Shown one piece after another: positions 17,205-26,731 of a stretch of DNA of 64,000 nt. This stretch comes from DASWUZ01 sp036401375 (lineage in GTDB: Bacteria > Acidobacteriota > Terriglobia > Terriglobales > Acidobacteriaceae). Each line of letters opens with the position of its first letter. Positions within the stretch are counted from its first letter, which is position 1. Where the stretch lies: the NCBI GenBank assembly GCA_036401375.1, contig DASWVB010000012.1:124001-188000 (forward strand). Direction: 5' to 3'. Below the pieces are notes generated by a model. The model was not told the origin of the DNA. It saw only the letters and a list, made by a program, of their open reading frames with translations, and made no database searches. The position numbers and the translations under genes were made by a program.

Positions 17205-18119
17205 CTAGCTGTATTCGGAGAACCCGGTCAGGATACACCAACGTTTGAATTCATCAAGTATCTCGTCCACCGTGGCATGGCTAGGTGCTTCGTCCTCGAA
17301 CCATCCGTTGAGCTCCGGGTCGAAGTGGCAGTACTTAACCATCTCTAGCGAGAACTTCATTTCACCTGCAGGATATTTGTCCCTAAGAAGTAGTTTGCCC
17401 CGAAGATGCGAAATTAGTTCGGACGAGTTGCCTATTTTAGGTCTACTAGGTTCTTGTATGTGGACTGCATTCGGACGCGGAAGTACAACGACTTCGCAGC
17501 CTGCTCGCCAGAGTCTTATGGCTAGGTCTCTGTCTTCGGAACCCCACCCCACAAATCCTTCGTCAAAGAATAGAGCCGGCTCCCTGGAAATGCTAAAATT
17601 ACCCGAAGTGCACGCCATCCAGGGCCTACCTGAACCGAGCCACTGATTCTTGTAGGCAAGTTCGGCACAATCCGTCACCACAGCCTCCCTAGCTAATTGG
17701 GCACCTAAATCATCTCTCAAAACTGGCGTATCGAGAAATAAGTCCGACCGGCTTCCGCAGACCAGCCTTCTTGCGTTCGCATGGGCAGACCAGTGCTCGT
17801 CGATGAACCGGGAGGTGACCCACGTGTCGCCATCTAAAAAAGCTAGAATTTCACCCCGGGCGCATCGAATGCCGTTATTCCGTGATCGAGCTGCACGAAA
17901 GCCGCGGTGCGGTTGCCATATGATCCTCACATCAATCTTGGCTGATTCAGCCCATGACTTCGCTAATTCCGAAAAGCTGTCATCTGATCCGTCATCGCAC
18001 AAGAGCACCTCGTATGAGACTTCCGTGATCTGCTGTTCGAGAGCGGAAAATATGAGGGGCGCAACCCAAGCTTGGTTGTAAAAACACACGATCACGCTAA
18101 CTTCCGGTGTGCCTAGCAA
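17205..18119 (-). CDS. Family 2 glycosyltransferase
   Basis: A 304-residue GT-A protein. VSVIVCFYNQAW opens the fold, LLCDDGSDD (about residues 39-47) and AFLDGDTW (about 92-99) are the two acidic nucleotide-sugar motifs, and VGWGSEDRDLAIRLWRAG (about 195-212) is the G-x-E-D catalytic region typical of chondroitin-synthase-like and GalNAc-transferase-like enzymes. It should be a soluble or membrane-associated inverting transferase. It is the upstream member of a minus-strand pair with the GT4 gene; no promoter could be assigned with confidence. Confidence 0.85.
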   Translation of the reverse strand: MLGTPEVSVIVCFYNQAWVAPLIFSALEQQITEVSYEVLLCDDGSDDSFSELAKSWAESAKIDVRIIWQPHRGFRAARSRNNGIRCARGEILAFLDGDTWVTSRFIDEHWSAHANARRLVCGSRSDLFLDTPVLRDDLGAQLAREAVVTDCAELAYKNQWLGSGRPWMACTSGNFSISREPALFFDEGFVGWGSEDRDLAIRLWRAGCEVVVLPRPNAVHIQEPSRPKIGNSSELISHLRGKLLLRDKYPAGEMKFSLEMVKYCHFDPELNGWFEDEAPSHATVDEILDEFKRWCILTGFSEYS

Positions 18120-18555
18120 CGCTGGTGCGCTCCTTACATTACCTAACGACAGTAGGTGAGAGCCCGAGATCTGAACTTGCCCTCAAAACCCATCCTCATA
18201 GGCGTATTGTTTTTGGTCTTTCGACCGGTTGCGGTTGAAGCTTCTCAGTCAGGTTGGGGGGCGTTTTTTAGGGCAATTATATACTTGCCAAATCGTGAGG
18301 CGCTAGGGCATGATGGGGGTGTGTTTTGACCCTCATTTGGAGCCTAAGTAGCATAATGCAAAGTTTGCACGCTTGGGGTTTCGCCATGCTGCTACACCAC
18401 ATCGACGATGACAAGGCCTTGGCTATCAATATGTGCCTCATGGGCGGACGCGATGAAATGGTGCCGGATGCCCTAAGACCCAACGTGTCTGGAACACTTG
18501 CTTTAGCTAAGTACCATGCAACGCGATCCGGCTTGCAATCAACGCATGATCGCGT
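18120..18555. other. Intergenic stretch without recognised genes
   Basis: About 435 bases between a minus-strand glycosyltransferase gene and the plus-strand HEPN-like gene. An open frame covers 18326-18649 but has no ribosome site or protein-like pattern. I see no clear promoter or terminator. Confidence 0.4.
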
Positions 18556-19200
18556 GTGGGACAACGGGCCATTCAGCATGGTCCTTCGCGGCGGGAATTA
18601 CTTGGCAGCAATTTACAAAACGAACTTGAAGTCCTCCGCCAATGCATAGAGGCTGATCTGGAAAAGCATCTCTTCGCATTCATAGACCCGAAGAAAGTTG
18701 ATGTCTTTAACCATCTGGAGACCACCTGGAAAAAGGTCTTGGAAGCGATCCCAGATTCACAGTTCGATATAGAAGAGGCGCTCGTCTCCTATATGGTCGA
18801 ATTGAATACGGCGACAGGGTTCCACCTCATGCGCGTAGCGGAACAAGGCCTACGTATTCTCGCTCACAAGATGCGACCGAAAGTATCGCTCACGCACAAA
18901 GGCCATATCATTGCAATCGATTACGCCGATTGGGAGAAGGTCATTACCGCGATCAAGAATCAAATTACCACCGCACGCCAAGCACCGGTAGGGGCTAAAC
19001 GACAGGCTCAGTTGGAGAAGTTTTCGGACGCCGCCGATCATTGCGTTTTTACGAAGGACATTTGGAGAAACATTGTTTCACATGCACGAAAGCCGTACAA
19101 TGCCGCCGAGGCGCTAGCGGTATTGGAAAGGGTGCGCGACTTCATGCTATTTATATCCAAAGAATCTGCTCGAACAAGGAACAAGAAGTATGAAAACTGA
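18556..19200 (+). CDS. HEPN-like small protein, unknown function
   Basis: A 214-residue, helix-rich soluble protein. Its C-terminal third has Arg171-Asn-Ile-Val-Ser-His176, an R-x4-H motif followed by a long helix (NAAEALAVLERVRDFMLFI), which is the active-site pattern of HEPN-fold ribonucleases found in toxin and phage-defence proteins. The N-terminal half is all helical with no other motif. No antitoxin gene could be seen beside it. The start is a GTG with a poor ribosome site, so the true N-terminus may be lost. The stop lies a few bases from the broken end of an IS1595-type transposase remnant on the opposite strand, so the insertion may have clipped the gene or a partner. Function is inferred from one motif only. 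Confidence 0.45.
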   Translation: MGQRAIQHGPSRRELLGSNLQNELEVLRQCIEADLEKHLFAFIDPKKVDVFNHLETTWKKVLEAIPDSQFDIEEALVSYMVELNTATGFHLMRVAEQGLRILAHKMRPKVSLTHKGHIIAIDYADWEKVITAIKNQITTARQAPVGAKRQAQLEKFSDAADHCVFTKDIWRNIVSHARKPYNAAEALAVLERVRDFMLFISKESARTRNKKYEN

Positions 19201-19958
19201 ACTCTCAGAGTTCGTACTGGACAGCGTGGTCAACCACAGCGTGAGCGTATTCTCCGGCCAGTCCCTCGTAGGACAAGAGAGCGTCCGTGTAGAGAGCAGC
19301 GCCAGCTTCGACGTGTTTCCTTACTTCGGCTTGAAGAGCGGCTTTCTTTCGGTTCGCCACAACCATAGTGCGGACTTCGCCGCCCCGCTCAAGGATGCCC
19401 CATGACGGCTACTTTGTCTTTGGTTCCGGTGCCAGTGATCCGGCGGGCCTTGACGCTGAGGTGCATGTTGCGGGCCTTACCGCCGATGAAAGTCTCATCA
19501 GCTTCGACTTCGCCACCACCGGAGCCACCCAGTTTCAACATGGAGCCGTTTGCCATAGCCTTGCGGATGCGGTGGAGCATAAACCACGCCGACTTTTGAG
19601 TAATCCCAAGCGACCGCGAAAGCTCGCAAGAGCTAACTCCGTTCTTCGCGCTGCAAATCAACCATATTGCCGGGAGCCACTTTTCAAAACCGATAGGCGA
19701 ATCTTCCATAATGGTTCCCACCTTGGCGGTGAATTGGCGCTTGGCGTGAGTGCTCTTGCATTGGAACCTATTAACCTTTGTCAGATAAGTCACGTCGGAG
19801 CGGCCACAAGTTGGGCAAATAACTCCGTCCGGCCAGCGGTGAGCGACCATATAGCGAAGGCAGTTGTCGGCATCGGCGAAGTAGATTATTGCTTCTTGAA
19901 GGGTGCTAGGCGCTTTCATAATGTCCCAAAAAATAACTAACGTAGGTCGATTTGTCAA
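19195..19958 (-). pseudogene. IS1595-family transposase remnant (frameshifted and truncated)
   Basis: Reading leftward from ATG 19918 or the GTG/ATG upstream, the protein shows the N-terminal zinc ribbon (CPTCGRSD), FQCKSTHAKRQFTAKVGTI and the first catalytic acidic region EVEADETFIGGKARN of IS1595-type DDE transposases. At about 19400 one extra G in a run of four breaks the frame (MGHP, stop). Reading one base over restores the family sequence, GILERGGEVRT to LYTDALLSYEGLAGEYAHAVVDHAVQY, after which the match ends abruptly beside the HEPN-like gene. The expected last third, with the final catalytic residue, is missing. It cannot be active. Confidence 0.85.
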
Positions 19959-19964
19959 CTATAT

Positions 19965-21030
19965 AATTGCCTTTTTTAGCGTTCCATTGACGCTCGAACT
20001 CTGCGGGGCTGAGGTAGCCGAGGGCGGAGTACATTCTGAACCCTCGTACAAGAGCAGCCATTCCCTGACTGTGTTCTCCGGGCTCTCGGCGCAGGCGTGG
20101 TACCAGCAGTTGCCATCGGGGCTCATCGAAGGTCGTGTACCGGGGCCGCCGAGCGTTAGACCGAACGCCCGCTGGCGTACTGGCTGCCTCGGTCGCTGTG
20201 TAAGATCAGGTATGCGCTGCTGCCGCAGGGCTGGCTGTGCCAGGCCATCTCCAGAGCGTCCGTGGCGAGTGCGGCGGTCATCTCCCCGCTCGTCGACCAA
20301 CCCACGATGCGCCGGTCGAACAGGTCGAGCCCCGTTGCCAGATACAGCGTGCGTTAGCAAGTTGGGATATACGTGATGCCGCCCGCCCCGACCATGTTGA
20401 GCACAGCTACGGTGAAGTTGCGATCCGGCGGGCTCGGAGCCACGGCAAACCCATGCCCGCTGCCGGTGGTGCAAATGCGAAATCGCCGCTTGCCGCGCGC
20501 ACGGATGCCTGCCGCCTGCATCCCGAGCTGCACGCTGCGCTTGCCCACGTGCAGACCTTGTGACTTCATTTGCGGCCACACGCCAAGCCATCCATAAGCT
20601 CCGCCCCGTCTCGATATTCACCGCACGGACCTCCAACGAGAGCGCAGTCTCGCTCAAACGGCCTCGGGTAGCGATCCCAATGCGCCTGGAAAAATCATGA
20701 TGGTAGGGGATACGCTCACAGGATGCACGCGGCACTGGGCCCTCACCGGGCCATACCTGCTTGTTGCGCTCCAAAACGGTGTACAGCATCCCTGCACCTT
20801 GACGAAGTACGCCGTCGCTCTTCCTGGGATGTAGCGCTCTATCCTCAATGGGGCTAGCTCCGCATGCAGAAGGCGGATCTCCGTCTGTTCCGCCGGCACC
20901 TGAGACGTGTTTGCACCCCACTGCGTACCCGCAATGTACGCCGTCACCCAGTTCGACAGCGTCCGCTCCACGATCCCCAGCGATTTCGCCGCAGTAGAAA
21001 CCCGCTTACAGGACTTCACCAAACGGCCTG
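19965..21030 (-). pseudogene. IS3-family transposase remnant
   Basis: Several broken frames together resemble both open frames of an IS3-family element. Near 21022-20790 the OrfA helix-turn-helix region appears (AAKSLGIVERTLSNWVTAY, then GANTSQVPAEQTEI and RATAYF), near 20580-20345 the OrfB segment GIRARGKRRFRICTT...LDRNFTVA-type sequence up to GITYIPT, and the extreme end near 20000 reads SVNGTLKKAII, like the usual OrfB C-terminus. Stops and shifts interrupt it throughout, so it is long dead. Its left end abuts the IS1595 remnant. Confidence 0.75.
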
Positions 21031-21142
21031 CCTATGGCTTGTCCTCTAACGTATACCGACGCCGTGTGACCTTCGCCTTCTCCGTCTGCTCTTCGCCATT
21101 ACAACAGCCCGCTATAAAGTACGGCTTCCAGAGATAAGCTCA

Positions 21143-22438
21143 TTACCTATTTGTCTCAATCAAAAGCCGGTCTTGTTTAAGTCCAAGACGCGCTTTGTAC
21201 ACTTTTTCATCTTCTCGAACCTGAGCACTCGTCAGGCTCTTAATGGCATGCGGAATCGTGTGAGGAAGTTCAACTAATTCCAGCGGTCTTGAAGCCGGGG
21301 CATCTAATATCTCGCCGTACACATTATTTAGCACCTTATCTCTACGATCAAGTGAATATCTGCCACTTACGGCCGTATGGTAGTTGCGAGTGGCCATCTC
21401 GCGGGCGACAGATCGATTGTCAAGAACAAAGCGAAGTCCGTGCTCGAAAGCTCGTTCCTCGTCTTCTGGCTCGACAAAATCCCTGTCAACATACAGGGCA
21501 CCATCGTCTCCGAACACTTCATTGATGTGAGACATTCCTCGTCCCCGTCCAACAACGACCGCCATGGCAGCAGCGGCGGCTTCGAGGAGAACCGTGCCCA
21601 AACCTTCGAATTTCGAGGGATGAAAAAGTACGTGAGCCTCCGAGAACATCTTCAATATTGTCGGCCTTGGAATCGACTCAAACACTTCTAAGTTCTTTAA
21701 AAGATCCGAGCAGCGTCCTTTTTCCGCTCTTGGAATATGTCCCACGTAAATGCAGGTCACTCGCAAGTCCTGCGCTACTTTAGACAGGATCCTTAGGGCC
21801 ATCGCTCCATTCTTAGTTTCATAGTCGTGGCCACAAAAAACTACCCGTAACGGGCTATCTTGACGCCACTTATGGGAGACGATGTCGGGGCCACAAGGCT
21901 TTTGCGCTGGATATAAAACATGACTCTTTGCCATAAACGAAGACCCCAACAGATCAAATTCAAGGCGCTTTATCCACTCCTCAGCCTCCCTGAGGGCGTA
22001 ATCGCTCCTAAACAAAATTCCCTTACAGCTTGGATGAGCGAAGGCAGTCAGCATGTTCTCGGTTCTTGCTTTGATACTACGAAATAGCGTAGGTGTCCAG
22101 TCTGCGCTGAAAGCATGGCGAAAGTTCGGATTTAGCGCATGCCGACCGCAGAGCATTTGGTACCCAAAATCATCGGTATCCGCGACCCACCCGGTGCTAT
22201 GTAGCACTGGCCAACGGGAGCTGTGCACAATTCTTGCGCGAATTGGGAAGCGAACAAATTCACCCAAATGAAAGTTCTCATGCGGTGAAACGCAAGGCGT
22301 CAAGAACGGGAAGCTGTGGTCGGCATCCGATATCTTGTAGGTAATGCCGTGTGGGGGATTGCTCAAAAGAGAGTCGTGGACCCCTGGATGAAGATCAGGT
22401 GAGGGACCAAGAACGACCGAGACTGTTGATGGTTGCAT
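21143..22438 (-). CDS. GT4-type glycosyltransferase (paralogue of the 4876-6159 gene)
   Basis: A 431-residue GT-B protein with the donor site HPSKFEGLGTVLLEAAAAAM. Its N-terminal blocks HPGVHDSLLSNPPHGITY and GWVADTDDFGYQMLCGRHALNPNFRHAF correspond almost residue for residue to those of the protein encoded at 4876-6159, so the pair is clearly paralogous; these shared blocks are not the general GT4 motifs and may define a private acceptor site. It stands alone between the IS3 remnant and a family 2 gene and starts at an ATG about 195 bases downstream of that gene. Confidence 0.8.
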   Translation of the reverse strand: MQPSTVSVVLGPSPDLHPGVHDSLLSNPPHGITYKISDADHSFPFLTPCVSPHENFHLGEFVRFPIRARIVHSSRWPVLHSTGWVADTDDFGYQMLCGRHALNPNFRHAFSADWTPTLFRSIKARTENMLTAFAHPSCKGILFRSDYALREAEEWIKRLEFDLLGSSFMAKSHVLYPAQKPCGPDIVSHKWRQDSPLRVVFCGHDYETKNGAMALRILSKVAQDLRVTCIYVGHIPRAEKGRCSDLLKNLEVFESIPRPTILKMFSEAHVLFHPSKFEGLGTVLLEAAAAAMAVVVGRGRGMSHINEVFGDDGALYVDRDFVEPEDEERAFEHGLRFVLDNRSVAREMATRNYHTAVSGRYSLDRRDKVLNNVYGEILDAPASRPLELVELPHTIPHAIKSLTSAQVREDEKVYKARLGLKQDRLLIETNR

Positions 22439-22633
22439 GTGCTCCTCATTCTGCAGCTTGCTTCCCAGCGTCTTTGCCGTTACTCGTCCTTACATCGCTC
22501 GCGGGGTCAACGGTCGTCGGCAGTGCGTTGTCGGGCAACGATCTTAGGCGAACGTTACGGCCGATGTATGGTCCGTCAGGATGCTGATGCAAACCCTAAT
22601 GTACGAACGGATTGATGCGAGCCAAATAAGGCT

Positions 22634-23410
22634 CTATGGGGTCTCATGATGAATGAGCCAAGGGTAGCGATGAAGTCGAAAAATAAAGCTTGGCACATCA
22701 AGATGTTGCCAACGAACTCCACTATTCATTAGACTCTCAATCATTTTCCAATCCCAGTCATGTTGATGGAAAGGCAGTGTGCCGCCGAAGTATCTCTGAA
22801 AGAGCTCCCTGCGAAATAGGGGCTGCCCGAGGTCGACCTTACCCCATCTGGGAGGGGAGTCATTCAAAATCTCATCTCCTCCATACAAGCAGGAACTGTA
22901 GGCGAAACCGATATCTTCATTATGCTCCAATAAGCTGACCAGATTTTCCAAATGAGCTGGCGTATAACCATTGTCGTCGGAAAGGAATGCAATGTATCTT
23001 CCAGTTGATAACTTCAAACCTGAAACTGCAGGAGTGATTCCCCAGTCATTACACCGTTCTCTTAGAGTCATCAAGATCAATCTAGGCGACGTCGCTTGCC
23101 AAGACATGACCAGATCTGTTAAGTCGCGCAGAATAGGCTCTGATGGAGCATCGGCGACTATGATGTGCTCGTAATCCTTGAACGTCTGCGCTCGTACGGA
23201 GCAAATGCACCTTCGTAGACAGTCGACCCTATCGTACACGGTCGTGACGATACTCACTGCGCTCGCGGTCGATTCGACTCCTACTCCGGGTGCACTCCAA
23301 ACGAGTAGAGTTGTATCGTCACCCACCCTCTCCGCTAAGTGATTTAGCGTCTGGGCACTAACCACGGGGCCTGGAGGTGCGTGTCGGAGCTCACCGTTCA
23401 TCCCTCTCAT
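22634..23410 (-). CDS. Family 2 glycosyltransferase
   Basis: A 258-residue GT-A protein. AVSIVTTVYDRVDCLRRCICSVRAQTF (about residues 51-77) is the typical family 2 opening, IVADAPSE holds the first acidic site, AFLSDDNGYTPAHL (about 140-153) the second, and HDWDWKMIESL (about 216-226) the catalytic base region. The 50 residues before the fold are unusual and might be an extension or a misplaced start, since in-frame codons nearer the fold exist. The short length suggests a simple transferase without membrane segments. Confidence 0.78.
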   Translation of the reverse strand: MRGMNGELRHAPPGPVVSAQTLNHLAERVGDDTTLLVWSAPGVGVESTASAVSIVTTVYDRVDCLRRCICSVRAQTFKDYEHIIVADAPSEPILRDLTDLVMSWQATSPRLILMTLRERCNDWGITPAVSGLKLSTGRYIAFLSDDNGYTPAHLENLVSLLEHNEDIGFAYSSCLYGGDEILNDSPPRWGKVDLGQPLFRRELFQRYFGGTLPFHQHDWDWKMIESLMNSGVRWQHLDVPSFIFRLHRYPWLIHHETP

Positions 23411-23493
23411 ACTACAATAAAACTATGCTGATATCCTTCGCTTTGTCCACCGACTTCCGGTAGAACGGTGATACATTACTCTCATTCATCGCA

Positions 23494-23700
23494 ATGAGCC
23501 TGAGTGCTACTGAACTCGCTTGCAACGAAAGGCGCTTGTGGCCTCACGCTTCATATGATGTCATACCGATCGTTGGCAGTCAGATCATAGCCACCCCCAT
23601 CCTCGACCGGTTGCTGCACTCCACCACCATCAACATTCGCGGAGAGAGTATCGGCTCAAGGAACGACGCATGGCTGGGCTCGTCCACCTCACCGAACACC
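23494..23700 (+). pseudogene. Remnant of IS21-family helper ATPase (IstB-like)
   Basis: From about 23545 the plus strand reads HASYDVIPIVGSQIIATPILDRLLHSTTINIRGES, matching the C-terminal end of IstB-type transposition helper proteins (D-x-I-A-T-A-I-L-D-R-L-L-H-H-x-x-x-I-N-I-x-G-x-S). The Walker motifs and the partner transposase gene are absent. Only the last fifth of the gene remains. Confidence 0.7.
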
Positions 23701-24169
23701 TGGAAGTCGTGCCCTCCGGCTCCAACAGCAGTCCCGCAATACGGAATCAGCTATGGGTTTTACAGGGCATTGGCCGATTTATCGTCCGATGAAAGCAACC
23801 GAACTGCTTGGGCAAAGCTGTAGACAACCTTCTCCCCTGTTCACAGCAGCTCGATGATGATTGCATCAGGGTAATCCCCAGCGGGTTGCTCTCCAGCAGA
23901 GTCGCCGCTACTTCTACAGCTGATACATTTTATTCCAGCCGGCTGATATTTAAATCACCCATACTCAAAAGGCGGCTAACATTGGATCAGCAGAATGGTT
24001 AGGTCAGTCGGCATTGACAGTTCGCCTAAACAGAGGAGCCGAAGGCTAGGCGCGGAGTTGAAGACATCGCGGAATGGCCTAGCAGTGGGGTAGGTAGCGT
24101 CTTGGTCCGGAAGTCCTTCCATGATGGCTCTGATGAATCCCGACCTCGTGGGTTCGGTGCCGCAGAACT
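23701..24169. other. Gene-free stretch after the IstB remnant
   Basis: About 470 bases with only short open frames that do not resemble proteins I know. It probably consists of decayed insertion-sequence DNA. No terminator was found for the methyltransferase gene that ends at 24170. Confidence 0.35.
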
Positions 24170-24970
24170 TTAAGATAGCGAGCGCCCTTCAGATTCCTTT
24201 GCGACCAAGTGAGGGGCGTTAGTCGGTTCGGTGTTGTCACCTTTTCGTAAAATGCAAAGGTTGTGAAAAAACGCTACCTCCACAATCGTCTTATCGAACT
24301 CTCCGGGCGAGCGGGTAGGGTGCTCAGCGTGGTTTATGCCGTCTGTGAGTGACGTCAGGTAATCCATGCTGGACCGACCTTTCACGCCTCCCCATGAGGG
24401 CCAGTAGGCGGTCTGCAGGTCTTCGACCGCATAGAACCCCGGATTCCGTAGCAGAGGAAACAATATTTGGAATGATCGAATGACGTGCTCGTTCCAGTGG
24501 CTGCCGTCGTCAATGATGATGTCGAACGGGCCGTATTGCTCACATATCGCGGCCAAACGCGTACCGTCTGTCTGGTCACATTGTAAGACGGTGAGGCGGT
24601 CCTCGGAGAAGTGCGACTTGTCGAAGAGGTCGATGCCGACGATATGGGCATTAGGAAAGAACTGCTTCCACATGCGGAGCGACCAAGCCCCCTCGCTTGC
24701 GTTTTCATAGCCGCCGACGCCTATCTCAAGGATGCGCAATCGTCGAAGACGCCAGACGGAGAAGTAGCGCTGATAGTGCTGGGTGTAGAAGTGGCGCCCG
24801 TTCTTGTCTGTCCCATAAAGGAGCGCTAGTCTATTTAGATCTGTGCGGTGTCTCCAACACTTAAAGCGAAACAACGCCTGATTCGTGAGTCTCATCAAGT
24901 CCTTCGGCACAATCGGTTTGATTTTCGACGTCAACCAGGTGTGGACAGGATGCAGCACTAAGGTCTCCAC
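24170..24970 (-). CDS. Class I SAM-dependent O-methyltransferase, MycE-like
   Basis: A 266-residue protein. From about residue 45 it reads LALLYGTDKNGRHFYTQHYQRYF, then RILEIGVGGY (SAM-binding loop, about residues 78-87), IVGIDLFDKSHF, and IIIDDGSHWNEHVIRSF, where the acidic and histidine residues resemble the metal and catalytic ligands of macrocin/mycinamicin-type sugar O-methyltransferases. Such enzymes methylate sugar hydroxyls with Mg2+. In a region rich in glycosyltransferases, sugar methylation of a glycan or glycopeptide is the natural guess. The 40 residues before LALLYGTDKNG may be an overextended start. It is isolated by decayed DNA on both sides. Confidence 0.8.
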   Translation of the reverse strand: METLVLHPVHTWLTSKIKPIVPKDLMRLTNQALFRFKCWRHRTDLNRLALLYGTDKNGRHFYTQHYQRYFSVWRLRRLRILEIGVGGYENASEGAWSLRMWKQFFPNAHIVGIDLFDKSHFSEDRLTVLQCDQTDGTRLAAICEQYGPFDIIIDDGSHWNEHVIRSFQILFPLLRNPGFYAVEDLQTAYWPSWGGVKGRSSMDYLTSLTDGINHAEHPTRSPGEFDKTIVEVAFFHNLCILRKGDNTEPTNAPHLVAKESEGRSLS

Positions 24971-25559
24971 TTGGGTTCAGGATATTCGGGCGCTTGCACG
25001 ATGCACCATTTTAGCGCACCTGCGCAAAGCACTTGCCCGCATGGCGGAGGTGGGGTTTTGTTCAGATAGCTGCGAGGGATATTTTGACCACCGATGCGAA
25101 CGTATTGTCTTGCCGCTCTTCTGCAAGCGGCAAATGAGTCTGAGAAGTTGGCCAGCGCAAATGCATTCGGCCTTTCTTGGGAACTACTTGTTCAGGGCGA
25201 TGATGGAAGTGCGCCTCGCCCTGATCCTATCTAATTGGTAAGTCTTGAAAGACTTGCTCGGTCTTGAGAGACTTTCTGCACCTCAGGTTTACAGAGCGCC
25301 GGGATCGGCCGTGGTGCCATCGCATGATTCCCCAGCAGACTTGGCAGGTTTACATTTGGCACCCGCTGGCTGAAGATGGTGCCGGCTGGCGAAACGGAGG
25401 CGAGACGCCGCAGAAGTGCAACCCACCAAGGAATTAATCAGCCGCGACTCGTGGAGAAGGTAAGAGAGCGGGAGCGGAATAGTGTCGTAGGTCCGGTTCG
25501 GGTCTGCAATTGCACCGGAGGATAGATCGCTCATGCTTGGAAAACTCATGCGAGGTGGT
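24971..25559. other. Intergenic stretch without recognised genes
   Basis: About 590 bases upstream of the methyltransferase gene. I see only short frames without family resemblance. The first hundred bases may hold the methyltransferase promoter, but no sequence there was convincing. Confidence 0.35.
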
Positions 25560-25800
25560 GGTACTACAGCGGCAGGGAACCCAGGCCAGCATCGGTGGCC
25601 GGGGATTTTGTCACCGCTGTCGAGCACGGCCCAGGCCATGCGAGACACAGTTTGTTAACCAACGCAACGTCGGCTACCTTGCCGCGCTTGAGTGATTTTA
25701 GCAGTTCAAGCCAACATCTTAGGCCGGGGCCTGATGAACATGCTTTGCAGCAGTCCACCTGCGCCCTGAGGAACGAGTGTCCTCAACTCGCAATCGCCAC
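25560..25800 (-). pseudogene. IS110-family transposase remnant (C-terminal, frameshifted)
   Basis: On the minus strand one frame reads LLKSLKRGKVADVALVNKL and, after a shift near 25645, the next reads SRMAWAVLDSGDKIPG. Joined, they match the C-terminal end of IS110-type transposases, where a VALANKLARIAWAVL-like stretch is conserved. Neither the DEDD catalytic half nor intact ends are present. Confidence 0.5.
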
Positions 25801-26340
25801 ATTTCCTAATGTCCGAGATTTTGTTAACAAGAATCGCGCGGACGAGTTACAACGTGCAGAGAACCGGTAAGTCGAGTGTGAAGGGAAGGTCGTACATCCC
25901 TCCGAATCCTCAAACGCATCTCGGCTTCGACAAAGTGCATATCGCGGTCTGGCCAAGAATCACCACCGGCTATGAGTCTGGTTCGGGCTCGCCAACCTCT
26001 ACCTCCCACCGCAAACGCCAGACACGACTCGGCTGACCTGCGGCTGAAATCCGGAGGTTACTCCTTCAAGCCGCCCGTAAACCCCAGTCCGACCCGAACT
26101 CCACACAAAACCGCACCCACCGGTCCTGTCGTCAGCTAAACTGCACCTGTACGAAAGCTCCTTGGATGCACTACTCATTTTCGGCGATCCGCAAGAGGAG
26201 TTGGTCCAGCTCGATCTTGAGTTGCGCCGGTAGTGCGCCGGTGCACCGGATAACTTTAGCTCGGGATCCTCCAGCATCCTAGGAACTACAGATCTACACA
26301 TTCCCTCCCTTTGCAAGGTCTCGCAGCGTTCCAGTAGCAG
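25801..26340. other. Intergenic stretch without recognised genes
   Basis: About 540 bases of short, conflicting frames, probably decayed mobile DNA. Nothing could be assigned. Confidence 0.35.
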
Positions 26341-26393
26341 ACCGCGGAGCTACGTCCGCACACCGCGGAGCTACGTCCGCACACCGCGGAGCT
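26341..26393. repeat. 21-base tandem repeat, 2.5 copies
   Basis: The unit accgcggagctacgtccgc plus ac occurs at 26341-26361 and 26362-26382 without a mismatch, and half a unit follows at 26383-26393. Each unit contains GCGGA and TCCGC as a small inverted repeat, so each could form a hairpin or bind a dimeric protein. It lies about 340 bases upstream of the LysR-type regulator gene. Confidence 0.85.
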
Positions 26394-26731
26394 TTGGGAA
26401 ATACCCCGAAAATGCATTCAACACGGGTCAAAAACCTCCAAACAGAATCGGCCAAGAGAGAAACCTCCGAATAACAGGAAAGATGCGCCGGTCCGAGCTA
26501 TTTCAATAAATTGATAGAGGGTCATTGGCTGGAGATAATTAAGATAGTGCTAGGCGTGTCATAGGAGTGGCTGCTAGGTACGGACTCCGCGCCGCTAAGC
26601 TAATAGCGGCGGTATCTGGAAAACGATTGGACTGGTTGTCGAGGCTCTGGCCGTCGACGCTCATTCGGTGTTCAGCAACTCTGAGGTTCAATCATAACGA
26701 AAAGAACGTCTTGGCCGATAAAGCTTGGAGA

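Noticed and set aside
18326..18649. 107-codon frame as the N-terminal half of the HEPN-like protein
   Set aside because: It does not join the downstream frame by a simple shift and lacks a helical pattern.
26341..26393. CRISPR-like repeat
   Set aside because: The copies are directly adjacent with no spacers and there are no cas genes in the window.
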